A stretch of DNA of 64,000 bases from Claveliimonas intestinigallinarum (GCA_019115145.1 DXED01000019.1:127645-191644), one strand, 5' to 3'. Counted from the stretch's first letter, positions 22,341 through 30,991 are shown. Notes: a model not told the origin generated them from the letters alone. Numbers and translations are program-made.

Positions 22341-22904
22341 CTATTTGGCCGCTCCCTGCAGACTGTGGAACACTCTGGCCCGCCCCAGCACTCTGGCAAT
22401 CGTATAGTAGAGCAGAATGTCTATGGGCAGGAGAATGGCCTCCTTCAGCATCCTGGCCGGCAGGAGCGCTCCAAAGGCATTGCCGTAGAGCACAGTGAGC
22501 CAGTAGGTGTTGAGGAGCAGATTGACAAATACCGTCACCAATGCGTTAGCCACAATGACTCTCTTCAGGCTGAGTGGGCGCTTGTAGAGCACTGCTCCGT
22601 AGATCACGCCGCCCAGGAGAGCGCTCACTGTAAACCCGGGGAAAAACGCTCCCACCGGCTTTACCAGATATTTCACGATATCAGCCAGGGCCGCCAGAAG
22701 CCCCCCTGCCGCCGGTCCGAACAGCATGCCGGTCAGCTCATTTGGGATAAAGGCAAAGCCGATCTTCAGGAAATCCCCCACCTGCACAGTGGCGTAAAAG
22801 CCGAGGACCACTGCCAGGGCCAGCATCATGGCCATAACCGAGAGCTTCCTCACATCCTGCAGCTCCCCAAGAGAGTCCGCAAACAGCTGTCTCATTTTTT
22901 TCAT
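22341..22904 (-). CDS. folT: Folate ECF transporter S component (FolT)
   Basis: 187-residue membrane protein with about six segments. ECF S-component traits: the LQDVRKLSVMAMMLAL start, a GFAFIPNELTGMLFGPAAGG stretch, and GGVIYGAVLYKR. S components bind the vitamin and share an energising module encoded elsewhere. The ATG at 22904 has AAAGGAGG upstream; open frame beyond it is leader RNA. Folate specificity is assigned from the THF riboswitch directly upstream. Confidence 0.93.
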   Translation of the reverse strand: MKKMRQLFADSLGELQDVRKLSVMAMMLALAVVLGFYATVQVGDFLKIGFAFIPNELTGMLFGPAAGGLLAALADIVKYLVKPVGAFFPGFTVSALLGGVIYGAVLYKRPLSLKRVIVANALVTVFVNLLLNTYWLTVLYGNAFGALLPARMLKEAILLPIDILLYYTIARVLGRARVFHSLQGAAK

Positions 22905-22908
22905 AAAA

Positions 22909-22958
22909 AAATACCTCCTTTCGAAGTAGTCCTTAAAGCTACCCATAAGCAGGTATTT
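22909..22958 (-). promoter_or_regulatory. Shine-Dalgarno sequestering helix of the THF riboswitch
   Basis: AAATACCT (22958-22951, minus strand) is an exact complement of AGGTATTT (22916-22909), which includes the end of the folT ribosome binding site. This would hide the site, pointing to translational control by the THF aptamer just upstream. Confidence 0.6.
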
Positions 22959-22971
22959 CTGTCTATGTGTA

Positions 22972-23070
22972 GCAGCGGGATGCGGAACATGCACCGCAAG
23001 CACTCTTGCTTTTCGTCCGGCTGGCAACTCCCCGTCCATCCGGCACTTAACGCACATCTTCCTACTCTGC
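22972..23070 (-). ncRNA. Tetrahydrofolate (THF) riboswitch
   Basis: Minus-strand leader of folT with the THF aptamer blocks: GCAGAGTAGG at the 5' end, GTGCGTTAAGTGCCG, a central hairpin GCAAG/CTTGC, GCGGTGCATGTTCCGCATCC and the closing CCGCTGC. THF riboswitches occur upstream of folT and folE in Firmicutes and repress when folate is plentiful. The nearby ribosome binding site can pair with a downstream segment, indicating translational control. Confidence 0.92.
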
Positions 23071-23097
23071 TTCGTCTATTTGATTGTTTACTGGGTC

Positions 23098-23126
23098 ATT
23101 GTAGCACACTTTCCACGCCAGGGCAA
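23098..23126 (-). promoter_or_regulatory. SigA promoter of the THF riboswitch-folT unit
   Basis: TTGCCC (23126-23121), 17 bases, TACAAT (23103-23098) on the minus strand. It is located between hom and the riboswitch. The 302-base gap from folT to hom is occupied by this promoter and the riboswitch. Confidence 0.7.
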
Positions 23127-23206
23127 TGCCGCGGGGAAAGATTGTCTTAATAAGTTGAGCGCAGAGGCCTGTCTCGAAAGCCTGTCCTGCAATCCTGCCC
23201 CGAAAT

Positions 23207-24493
23207 CTAGTAGCTTCGGATCACGCTGCTGATCTCCTGCACAGGCTCCAGCTCTTTCAGGTCCTCCAGGGCCTCGCTCATGTGGTACTCCTTCACGTCC
23301 TCGGTAACGATGACCAGCTCCGCGCTTCCCTTTGTGATCACCTTCTGCACCACCTTGGAGATGCTCACCTTGTGCCTGCCAAGCTCGCCGGCAATGGCCG
23401 CCAGCACACCGGGGCGGTTGATCACCTGCATGCGGATGAAAAACTTGTTTTTCACATCCCGGAACTGCTTCACCGGCACAGAGCGGTAGCAGCCGCAGCC
23501 AATCCTTCCCGTGCAGCCGTACTCCATATTCCGCATCACGTCGATGACATCCCCCACCACTGCGCTGGCCGTGGGGAACTCCCCTGCTCCCCGCCCGTAG
23601 AACATGACGTCGTCCACCGCGTCGCCGTGGACAAAAACCGCGTTGAAGGAGCCTCTGACCGTGGCCAGGGGATGGTCCGCCGGGAGCAGCATGGGGCACA
23701 CATAGGCCTCGATCTGCTCCTGCCTCTCCCTGGCAATGCCCAGGAGCTTGATCACACAGTCAAATTCCTTGGCGTATTTTATATCGCTGGAGGATATTTT
23801 TGTAATCCCCTCTGTGTACACATCGTCAAAGACCACCGGAGAGTGGAAGGCTGTGGATGCCAGGATTGCCACCTTCCGCCCCGCGTCCAGCCCTTCGATG
23901 TCCGCCGTGGGATCCGCCTCCGCGTAGCCCAGCTCCTTGGCCTTCTCAAGTGCCGCGTCAAAGTCCATGTTCTCCTCAAACATCTTGGTCAGGATATAGT
24001 TCGTCGTGCCGTTGACGATGCCCACCACATCGGAGAGCTCGTTGCCGGCCAGGCACTGCTTTAAGGGCCTGATGATGGGGATACCCCCGGCCACAGCCGC
24101 CTCAAACAGAAGATCCACTTTGTTTTCCCTGGCTGCGCTCAGCAGCTCGCTTCCATGCACAGCGATCAGATCCTTGTTTGCCGTCACCACATTCTTCCCC
24201 GCCCGCAGAGAGCGCAGGATCATGGTTCTTGCTGGCTCTATGCCTCCCATGACCTCGATCACGATGTCAATGGAAGGGTCGTTCGCAATCCTCTCAAAAT
24301 CGTCCGTCAGCAGGGACGGGTCCACGCCCTCCCGCTTTTTATTTACATTGTGGACAAGCACAGCGCTTATCTCGAGAGAGGCTCCCGCCTTGTCCGCCAG
24401 TTCCTCTTTTCTTCTGTCAAGGAGCTTGTACACGCCGCCTCCCACTGTTCCACATCCGAGGAGCGCCGCTCTGATTGTCTTTTGTGTCTTCAT
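23207..24493 (-). CDS. hom: Homoserine dehydrogenase
   Basis: 428 residues; reduces aspartate semialdehyde to homoserine for Thr and Met. NAD(P)-binding GCGTVGGGVYKLL near residues 14-26, catalytic-domain GIVNGTTNYILTKM and GLDAGRKVAILA, and a C-terminal ACT domain (INRPGVLAAIAGELGRHKVSI) for threonine feedback. Normal length for ACT-containing Hom. A TATACT -10-like sequence lies about 40 bases upstream of the ATG, with no clear -35. Confidence 0.96.
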   Translation of the reverse strand: MKTQKTIRAALLGCGTVGGGVYKLLDRRKEELADKAGASLEISAVLVHNVNKKREGVDPSLLTDDFERIANDPSIDIVIEVMGGIEPARTMILRSLRAGKNVVTANKDLIAVHGSELLSAARENKVDLLFEAAVAGGIPIIRPLKQCLAGNELSDVVGIVNGTTNYILTKMFEENMDFDAALEKAKELGYAEADPTADIEGLDAGRKVAILASTAFHSPVVFDDVYTEGITKISSSDIKYAKEFDCVIKLLGIARERQEQIEAYVCPMLLPADHPLATVRGSFNAVFVHGDAVDDVMFYGRGAGEFPTASAVVGDVIDVMRNMEYGCTGRIGCGCYRSVPVKQFRDVKNKFFIRMQVINRPGVLAAIAGELGRHKVSISKVVQKVITKGSAELVIVTEDVKEYHMSEALEDLKELEPVQEISSVIRSY

Positions 24494-24580
24494 GCCTTTT
24501 CTCCCTTCTTCAGTATCATGGGGTAAAGTATAGCATAATTTGCCCCCGTGCTCCAGAAAAATAATTTTTTAAAAATGTTG

Positions 24581-24609
24581 TTGACATCCGTGCAAATGTA
24601 TAGTATATT
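24581..24609 (+). promoter_or_regulatory. Promoter of the first tRNA-Gly gene
   Basis: TTGACA, 17 bases, TATATT. The sequence around it (TATAGTATATTATTT and TTGTTCTGAGGAA) recurs before the second tRNA-Gly gene. Confidence 0.85.
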
Positions 24610-24641
24610 ATTTCTTGTTCTGAGGAAAACAAATCAGAAAT

Positions 24642-24714
24642 GCGACAGTGGCTCAGTTGGTAGAGTACGACCTTGCCAAGGTCGGGGTCGCGGGTTCGAG
24701 CCCCGTCTGTCGCT
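24642..24714 (+). tRNA. tRNA-Gly (GCC)
   Basis: Cloverleaf: acceptor GCGACAG pairs with CTGTCGC (24707-24713), D arm GGCTCAGTTGGTAGAGT, anticodon stem GACC/GGTC with loop TTGCCAA (anticodon GCC), and T arm CGGGTTCGAGCCCCG. CCA is not encoded. It has its own promoter and terminator. Confidence 0.97.
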
Positions 24715-24721
24715 CTCATTT

Positions 24722-24770
24722 AAAAAGCGTTGAAGCCTGATTCTTATAGTGGTTTCGACGCTTTTTCTTT
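24722..24770 (+). terminator. Terminator of the first tRNA-Gly gene
   Basis: AAAAAGCGTTGAAGCC pairs with GGTTTCGACGCTTTTT, followed by further T-runs. A similar terminator follows the second copy. Confidence 0.88.
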
Positions 24771-24799
24771 TTTTGGTTTTCGCAGACAACCGCTGATTG

Positions 24800-25537
24800 T
24801 TACGCGATCCTCACAATCTGTTCATATATAATAATTTCTTTATCATTAATAGCATAGTTATCGTGGTAGTGCCCCATAAACCACTTTTTAAAGACAGCCT
24901 TCTGTCTGATTTCTTCCAGATAATCTGTCAGAACATCTGGTTTATATTCACCAAGAGAATACAATAATGTGCTGCTGGTAGCACCGCAATGAGTAACGAT
25001 AAAGTCCACCCTATTATCTGTATTCGCTAAATTTTTGCGCCCTTCTTCCATTTCCTCTTGGGATGGCAATTCCTCTCTCCACCAGGATACATGATTGACC
25101 CTGAACATCTTTTCATAATCATGTTTCCATTTCTTAATTCTGGGATCATCCTTTTCCAAAATGCCATCTTGAATATCATGGCTGCCTGCGCCGCCGAAGG
25201 TCCAGAATGCCCTTCCTTCGATATGAAAGATCTGGCCGCGCATAAGGTGGATCACGGAAGGACGGATAAAATGCACTTTCCCTCCGCGCCACTTCGCGAC
25301 CGACATGGAATACAATCTGTCAAAATTTTCATGATTGCCATCTACGAACAGTGTCGTAAACGATCTGTCTTCCAGCCAGTCCAGATTGTATTTTTCCTTC
25401 TTTGTGTCATTCCAAATTCCAAAATCCCCACAAATAATCACATAGTCCTGTTTCGTCATACTCTTTTGCTCTGGAAAAGCATTTGTATTTAGTCTGCTCA
25501 TCCAGTCACCGTGAGTATCTCCCGTAATATAGATCAT
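24800..25537 (-). CDS. Metallophosphoesterase (calcineurin-like), probable accessory gene
   Basis: 245 residues. Metal-ligand motifs of the family: GDTHGD at residues 6-11, ICGDFG near 38, VDGNHENFD near 67, and later THCG and GHYHDN. The ATG at 25537 follows GAGGAG; the open frame continues upstream through the antisense of a tRNA and is not coding. The gene is visibly more AT-rich than its neighbours and is placed between two near-identical tRNA-Gly units, which suggests acquisition. Substrate unknown; relatives act on phosphodiesters or proteins. Confidence 0.85.
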   Translation of the reverse strand: MIYITGDTHGDWMSRLNTNAFPEQKSMTKQDYVIICGDFGIWNDTKKEKYNLDWLEDRSFTTLFVDGNHENFDRLYSMSVAKWRGGKVHFIRPSVIHLMRGQIFHIEGRAFWTFGGAGSHDIQDGILEKDDPRIKKWKHDYEKMFRVNHVSWWREELPSQEEMEEGRKNLANTDNRVDFIVTHCGATSSTLLYSLGEYKPDVLTDYLEEIRQKAVFKKWFMGHYHDNYAINDKEIIIYEQIVRIA

Positions 25538-25623
25538 AAGCACTCCTCTTTGCGCATGTTTGCGCAGAAAAAAACAGCATGCAGCTGAAGTTGATTTTTG
25601 GTTGTCTAATTTCAAAAAAAGTA

Positions 25624-25652
25624 TTGACATTTCTCCTTTCATATAGTATATT
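25624..25652 (+). promoter_or_regulatory. Promoter of the second tRNA-Gly gene
   Basis: TTGACA, 17 bases, TATATT, nearly the same as at the first copy from the end of the spacer onward. Confidence 0.85.
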
Positions 25653-25683
25653 ATTTTTTGTTCTGAGGAACACAAAAACGCAT

Positions 25684-25756
25684 GCGACAGTGGCTCAGTT
25701 GGTAGAGTACGACCTTGCCAAGGTCGGGGTCGCGGGTTCGAGCCCCGTCTGTCGCT
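25684..25756 (+). tRNA. tRNA-Gly (GCC), second copy
   Basis: The 73 bases are identical to the tRNA at 24642-24714, anticodon GCC in TTGCCAA, CCA not encoded. Confidence 0.97.
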
Positions 25757-25764
25757 CTCATTCA

Positions 25765-25812
25765 AAAAGCGTTGAAGCTTGTATTTGGACTTGCTTCAGC
25801 GCTTTTCTTTTA
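25765..25812 (+). terminator. Terminator of the second tRNA-Gly gene
   Basis: AAAAGCGTTGAAGC pairs with GCTTCAGCGCTTTT (one wobble), with T-runs after it. Confidence 0.88.
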
Positions 25813-25816
25813 ATGC

Positions 25817-25848
25817 CGTGCGGGTTCAAGTCCCATCCTCCGCTTTCA
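25817..25848 (+). other. tRNA 3'-end-like fragment
   Basis: GCGGGTTCAAGTCCC followed by ATCCTCCGCT resembles a T arm and the 3' acceptor strand of a tRNA, but no matching 5' half precedes it. It lies directly after the second tRNA-Gly terminator. It is possibly a remnant left by recombination at a tRNA; weak evidence. Confidence 0.35.
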
Positions 25849-25919
25849 TAAAAAGGAGCCATTGCTCTCCAGATAGATAATTATATATCTGTCTTGCAAC
25901 AGCCCCATATGGTTCGTTC

Positions 25920-26186
25920 TTATGCGCTCTCGCTCTCCAGCTTTTCCACGCGCCGCCTCAGGTCATCCGTAATCTTAAGTATCAGCGTTGTATTTTCCTG
26001 CTCCAGTCTGGAAATCCTGTAGTACCGGCTCATCTCGTCCACACCGGCCTGCACCTTCTCCACCTTTTTGTCCAGCTCATCATACACTCGGCTGATTTCA
26101 TCGTACAGGCTGTTTTCCTCCTTCTTTGCTGTGTTTCTGATGTTACATATCAGATACTCCCGGAAAACATCCTCCTCATCTCTCAC
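25920..26186 (-). CDS. Small coiled-coil protein of unknown function
   Basis: 88 residues, strongly charged, mostly heptad-like (YDELDKKVEKVQAGVDEM, then LEQENTTLILKITDDLRRRVEKLESE). No domain recognised. The only candidate start is a GTG at 26186 without a ribosome binding site; a TATAAT box ends about 10 bases before it, which would make the mRNA almost leaderless. It lies between the tRNA-Gly region and aspS. May be a real small gene or a remnant. Confidence 0.5.
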   Translation of the reverse strand: MRDEEDVFREYLICNIRNTAKKEENSLYDEISRVYDELDKKVEKVQAGVDEMSRYYRISRLEQENTTLILKITDDLRRRVEKLESESA

Positions 26187-26317
26187 TGTAAACGGATTAT
26201 AACATATAAACGCTTCTATATCCAGATACTTTTCTGAGAAATATGCCTCTCACACTCTTCTGATCAATTGTCCTCACAGGCCGGAGACAAGCTGCGAACG
26301 GGGAGCTTTACGTATAC

Positions 26318-26352
26318 AAAAGAGACATCCCCCGTCAGGAGATGTCCCTTTT
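26318..26352 (-). terminator. Terminator downstream of aspS
   Basis: GGGACATC pairs with GATGTCTC across CCTGACGGGG on the minus strand, then TTTT. It ends the long recJ-to-aspS gene run. Confidence 0.75.
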
Positions 26353-26383
26353 ATCCTATAGCTCTTATCAATCAGCTGTCACT

Positions 26384-28180
26384 CTACTGGTTCTCTTCCT
26401 CGTCCACAATGGCCAGCCCAAGCTCGTCCAGCTGCTTCTGGTCAACCGGCGTGGGAGCCTCTGTCATGAGGTCTGAGGCGTCCTTCACCTTGGGGAAGGC
26501 AATCACGTCGCGGATGCTGTCCTGCTTTGCCATGAGCATGACAAGGCGGTCCAGGCCGTAGGCCAGGCCTGCGTGGGGCGGAACACCGTACTTGAAGGCG
26601 GTCAGAAGGAAGCCGAACTGCTCCTGGGCTCTCTCCGGTGTAAAGCCCAGCACCTCGAACATCTTGCTCTGGATCTCCGGATTAAAGATACGGACGCTTC
26701 CGCCGCCGATCTCATTTCCGTTCAGCACGATGTCGTAGGCCTTGGCCCGCACTCTGCCCGGGTCGCTGTCGATGTACTGGAGATCCTCCTCCATGGGCAT
26801 GGTGAAGGGATGGTGCATGGCTGTGTAGCGGTTCTCCTCCTCACTCCACTCAAGGAGAGGGAACTCTGTGATCCAGATGAATTTGTACTCGCTCTTGTCC
26901 AGCAGATCCATCTGACGGGCCAGCTCCAGCCGCAGATTGCCCAGCACATCCCAGACAACCTTGTTTTTGTCAGCCGCAAAGAGAAGCAGATCACCGTTCT
27001 CCCCCTCCATGGCATCGATGAGGGCCTTCATCTCCTCCTCTGTCATGAATTTGGCAAAGGAGGATTTCACAGTCCCATCCTCCTGGATGGCAATGTAGGC
27101 AAGTCCCTTTGCGCCGAAATCCTTTGCAAAGGAGACCAGCTTGTCGATTTTCTTTCTCGGCATGCCGCCCTGTCCCTTGGCGTTGATGCCGCGGACCGTG
27201 CCGCCGTTCTCGATCGCGCCCTTGAACACGGCAAACTCGCTGTCCTTCACTGCCTCTGTCACGTCGCGAAGCTCCATGCCGAAGCGGATATCCGGCTTAT
27301 CAGAGCCGTAGCGGTCCATGGCCTCCTGCCAGGTCATCCTTGGGATGGGAAGAGATACCTCCACGCCCAGAATCTCCCGGAACAGCTTTTCCAGGAGACG
27401 CTCATTTACATCAATGACATCATCCACGTCCACAAAGGAGAGCTCCATGTCGATCTGGGTGAACTCCGGCTGGCGGTCCGCCCGCAGATCCTCGTCCCGG
27501 AAGCACTTTGCCAGCTGGAAATAGCGGTCGCACCCGGAGCACATGAGGAGCTGCTTGAAGAGCTGAGGAGACTGGGGCAGCGCATAGAAATGGCCGTGGT
27601 GAATACGGCTGGGCACAAGGTAATCCCTGGCTCCCTCGGGCGTGCTGCCCACCAGCACCGGCGTCTCGATCTCCAGAAAGCCTTCGTCCGCAAGGAACTG
27701 ACGGGTCAGCGTGGCCACCCGGCTCCTCATGAGAAGGTTGCGCTGCATATCCGGCCGGCGCAGATCCAGATAGCGATATTTCAGGCGCACCTCCTCCTTG
27801 GTCTTTGAATTCTCCTCCACCTGGAAGGGGGGCGTCTCTGCCTCAGACAGCACCCTCAGCTCCTGAGGGATGATCTCGATCCCACCGGTGGAAATATTGG
27901 TGTTGACAGCTCCGGAGCGTCTCTCCACCTTTCCCACGATGGCTACCACGTACTCTGCCCGGAGCTTTGCCGCCTTCTCGAGAAGAGCGCTGTCTGTCTT
28001 GCCCTCCTCAAACACTGCCTGTATGATCCCGGAGCGGTCTCTCACGTCCACAAAGTCGAGACCTCCTTTGTTCCGGTTTTTCTGCACCCAGCCCATGATG
28101 GTGACTGTCTCGCCGATATTGGCGGCAGACAGCTCGCCGCAGCGGTGGGTCCTCTTTAAGCCCTGCATTGACTCTGCCAT
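26384..28180 (-). CDS. aspS: Aspartyl-tRNA synthetase
   Basis: 598 residues, bacterial type. Anticodon-binding OB fold at the N-terminus (RTHRCGELSAANIGETVTIMGWVQ), class II motif 2 in CFRDEDLRADRQPEFTQ, the bacterial GAD insertion, and motif 3 GLAYGLDRLVM near the C-terminus. It starts at ATG 28180 after AAGGAGAAGAG. Last gene of a run with hisS upstream, a common Firmicute pair. Confidence 0.97.
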   Translation of the reverse strand: MAESMQGLKRTHRCGELSAANIGETVTIMGWVQKNRNKGGLDFVDVRDRSGIIQAVFEEGKTDSALLEKAAKLRAEYVVAIVGKVERRSGAVNTNISTGGIEIIPQELRVLSEAETPPFQVEENSKTKEEVRLKYRYLDLRRPDMQRNLLMRSRVATLTRQFLADEGFLEIETPVLVGSTPEGARDYLVPSRIHHGHFYALPQSPQLFKQLLMCSGCDRYFQLAKCFRDEDLRADRQPEFTQIDMELSFVDVDDVIDVNERLLEKLFREILGVEVSLPIPRMTWQEAMDRYGSDKPDIRFGMELRDVTEAVKDSEFAVFKGAIENGGTVRGINAKGQGGMPRKKIDKLVSFAKDFGAKGLAYIAIQEDGTVKSSFAKFMTEEEMKALIDAMEGENGDLLLFAADKNKVVWDVLGNLRLELARQMDLLDKSEYKFIWITEFPLLEWSEEENRYTAMHHPFTMPMEEDLQYIDSDPGRVRAKAYDIVLNGNEIGGGSVRIFNPEIQSKMFEVLGFTPERAQEQFGFLLTAFKYGVPPHAGLAYGLDRLVMLMAKQDSIRDVIAFPKVKDASDLMTEAPTPVDQKQLDELGLAIVDEEENQ

Positions 28181-28259
28181 TTTCTCTCTTCTCCTTTTTA
28201 TTTATTTCTGCATATTCTCTGTCCGTACACTCCGCGCCCGCAAAGTTTCCATGTATCCT

Positions 28260-29525
28260 CTACAGTCTGTCCACGGAGTCCGCGTAGCAGTCCACGATGG
28301 TCCCGTAGCCCTCCTGCGTGAGCTGCTCCTTCTGGAACTTCTTGGTCTTCTTCATGTTGGCCACAAGCACCTGCTTTCCAGCCTTCCGATCCTCCCTCGC
28401 CAGGGAGAGCACTTTGAGAACGCCCTCTTTTGGCATGTTCTTCTCCATCAGATAGGCCTTCTTCTCCCCCTTTGAGGGAACCTGGTAGCCGTTCTCAAGG
28501 AGCAGCATGACGATGCGCTCAAAGCCGATGGAAAATCCGCAGGCAGGGGTGTCCTGACCGGTAAATTTTCCGATCATCTTGTCATAGCGGCCGCCGCCCG
28601 CCACGGAGCCCCCGAAGTCGTCCATGACCACCTCAAAAATAGTGCCCGTGTAGTAGGACTGCCCCCGCACCATGGTAGGGGTGAAGCGGATCTTAAACTC
28701 CGCCTCCTTTGCGGTCTCCACACTGGACATGATCATCTCCATGCTCTCTGCGGTCTCGTCGCTCAAATAGTCTCCCAACTTCTCCTTCAGGAAGCGGATG
28801 CCGCTGACATCCTGGGGTGTCTGGTCAAAGAGTCCCAGGTAGGTATCCACATTTTCCTTTGTGTAGCCCAGCTCCATCAGCTCCCGGCCCACGGCCTCGG
28901 GACCGATCTTGTCCATCTTGTCCAGGATGATGAAAACCTCGTCGTAATCCTCCTCGGCAAATCCGCTGTAGGCTGCCATGGCCTTCAAGATATTCCGGTC
29001 GTTGATGCAGACGGTAAAATTCTCAAATCCCATTTTCCCCAGCATGGCCGTGGTGGCAAGGATCAGCTCGATCTCCGCCAGATTGCCGGCCTCCCCGAGG
29101 ATGTCGATGTCACACTGCACGAACTGGCGGAAACGGCCCTTCTGGGGACGGTCAGCCCGCCATACATTTCCGATCTGCAGCGCCTTGAAGGGGGAGGGAA
29201 GCTCGCTTACGTGGTTGGAATAGTATCTGGCGAGGGGGACTGTCAGGTCATAGCGCAGACCGCCGTCCACCACGTCGCTCTCCTCCTGGGCCTCCTTTAT
29301 CTTCAGCTTCTCTCCTCTTTTCAGGATCTTGAAGATCAGCTTCTCATTGTCTCCGCCCTGCTTGCTGCACAGATTTTCAATGTGCTCCACACAGGGGGTC
29401 TCCATGGACATAAATCCATAGGTCTTGTAAGTGTCTTTGATCATCTGGATCACGTAATCCCTGATCTCCATCTCACGGGGAAGAATGTCCTTCATGCCCG
29501 TGACCGGCTTTTTCTTCAGCGCCAT
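28260..29525 (-). CDS. hisS: Histidyl-tRNA synthetase
   Basis: 421 residues. Class II core: GMKDILPREMEIRDYV, motif 2 FRADRPQKGRFRQFVQCD, the His-specific AGGRYDKMI, and motif 3 GFSIGFERI, with a C-terminal anticodon-binding domain. The second of two in-frame ATGs (29525) is preferred because AAGGAG is 7 bases before it; the first is only 1 base away. Overlaps hemZ by 10 bases. Confidence 0.97.
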   Translation of the reverse strand: MALKKKPVTGMKDILPREMEIRDYVIQMIKDTYKTYGFMSMETPCVEHIENLCSKQGGDNEKLIFKILKRGEKLKIKEAQEESDVVDGGLRYDLTVPLARYYSNHVSELPSPFKALQIGNVWRADRPQKGRFRQFVQCDIDILGEAGNLAEIELILATTAMLGKMGFENFTVCINDRNILKAMAAYSGFAEEDYDEVFIILDKMDKIGPEAVGRELMELGYTKENVDTYLGLFDQTPQDVSGIRFLKEKLGDYLSDETAESMEMIMSSVETAKEAEFKIRFTPTMVRGQSYYTGTIFEVVMDDFGGSVAGGGRYDKMIGKFTGQDTPACGFSIGFERIVMLLLENGYQVPSKGEKKAYLMEKNMPKEGVLKVLSLAREDRKAGKQVLVANMKKTKKFQKEQLTQEGYGTIVDCYADSVDRL

Positions 29526-30991
29526 AACCATTCTCCTTTTCGATTTATCATTTCATCAATGCGGGTGATGTACTCCCGGATGTTCTTCACATTCTCCGCC
29601 CGCACAAGCGTTGTCTTTCTGCCATGTCTGCTGCCCGGAACTGTGATGGGCTCATCCAGCAGGATCTTTGTGGAGGAGCCGGCTCCGGCCGCAATTATGG
29701 ACTGTTTTTCTTCCATAATAAGTATATTGTAAATTCCCGCTTTGTCAACCTTTGCAAAGCCAACATTTTCAAAATTGCCGGCAATATTCTTCTGTCGGTA
29801 CAGATAGTAGGGGAAAAGTCCCATCCTGCCGGCCGCCCCGTAGGCCTCCTCGATCATGGCCGAGAGCTCACGGGCCATCACCGCCGGATCCCCGGCCAGG
29901 GCCGCGATGCTGCCTGTGGCGCTCTTTTCCTGCCCCAGCTTCGCCGCCCTCTTGATGGCGAGGGAATGGACCGTCAGGCTGTCCGGTCCCAGGGCTCTAA
30001 TCTTCTCCAGAGTGTCCGCCATGTCAGCGGCGGTCTCCCCGGGCAGTCCGGCAATGAGATCCATATTGATATTGTCAAAGCCAAGGCTCCGGGCCATGTG
30101 GAAGCTGTCCTCTATCTCTCCGGCTGTGTGGCGCCTTCCGATAAGGTCCAGGGTCTTCTGCTGCATGGTCTGGGGATTGATGGAGATGCGGGTGATCCCG
30201 TGTCCCTCAAGAACCCTCAGCTTGCCCTCTGTAATGCTGTCCGGCCGTCCCGCCTCCACGGTGTACTCAAGAAGCTCCCCTCTGGGAAAGCAGGAGTCTA
30301 TGTGGGAGAGGAGCCTCTCCAGCTGGTCCTCGCTAAGAGTGGTGGGGGTGCCTCCGCCGATGTAAATGGTGTTCAGCTTCTTCCCCTTTTCCCCGGCTCT
30401 CTCCCCAATCCAGGAGAGCTCCTTCATCAGCGCCTTAAGATAGTCCTCCACAGAGTCCCTCCAGTAGTCAATGGGTCCGGAGCTGAAGGAGCAGTAGCTG
30501 CACACAGAAGGGCAGAAGGGGATGCCCACATAGAGGCTGTAGCCGTCCCGGTAGTCCAGGCGCTCCAGGATCCTCTTCTCCCTCCCGGCGATCTTCCAGG
30601 CGAGAGCCGCCTTCTCGGGGCTCACAAAGGAGTCCTCATGGAACCACTCCACAAAGGAGGCCTCATCCATCCCCTGCTCCTGCTTCTGCATGGCGATCTT
30701 TGTGGGGCGTACCCCGGTCAGGATGCCCCAGGCCAGATCCCTCCCCGTGTATTCCCGGCAGGCCTTGTAGAGGGCCACGTCCACGGCGTACTTCTTCCCG
30801 CCGCGGTCCGCCCCCTCCGGGATATCTTCTGTCTTTACCGCAAAGACACGGCCGTCAGGGAAGGTGATCCGAAAGACATCCTCCATATTTTCCGCCACAT
30901 TTTGTTGCATTTCCTCCTCCGGGAAAAACGCTTTGGCAAGGTGATAAGTGTTGTATGTATACATATCGTTGCTGCAGCTCAAAAAAATCAT
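29516..30991 (-). CDS. hemZ: HemZ-type radical SAM protein (coproporphyrinogen dehydrogenase-like)
   Basis: 491-residue radical-SAM protein. Cluster motif CPSVCSYCSF (CX3CX2C), then IYIGGGTPTTLS and TVEAGRPDSIT as in HemN/HemZ, with an N-terminal extension characteristic of HemZ. The ATG at 30991 fits the family start; sequence upstream of it belongs to the intergenic palindrome region. Family members were named for anaerobic haem synthesis, but in haem-poor Clostridia the role is uncertain. Cotranscribed with hisS by overlap. Confidence 0.88.
   Translation of the reverse strand: MIFLSCSNDMYTYNTYHLAKAFFPEEEMQQNVAENMEDVFRITFPDGRVFAVKTEDIPEGADRGGKKYAVDVALYKACREYTGRDLAWGILTGVRPTKIAMQKQEQGMDEASFVEWFHEDSFVSPEKAALAWKIAGREKRILERLDYRDGYSLYVGIPFCPSVCSYCSFSSGPIDYWRDSVEDYLKALMKELSWIGERAGEKGKKLNTIYIGGGTPTTLSEDQLERLLSHIDSCFPRGELLEYTVEAGRPDSITEGKLRVLEGHGITRISINPQTMQQKTLDLIGRRHTAGEIEDSFHMARSLGFDNINMDLIAGLPGETAADMADTLEKIRALGPDSLTVHSLAIKRAAKLGQEKSATGSIAALAGDPAVMARELSAMIEEAYGAAGRMGLFPYYLYRQKNIAGNFENVGFAKVDKAGIYNILIMEEKQSIIAAGAGSSTKILLDEPITVPGSRHGRKTTLVRAENVKNIREYITRIDEMINRKGEWLWR

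Noticed and set aside
24516..24733. Open frames across the tRNA-Gly genes, including text resembling annotated proteins
   Set aside because: They are translations of tRNA sequence and its complement.
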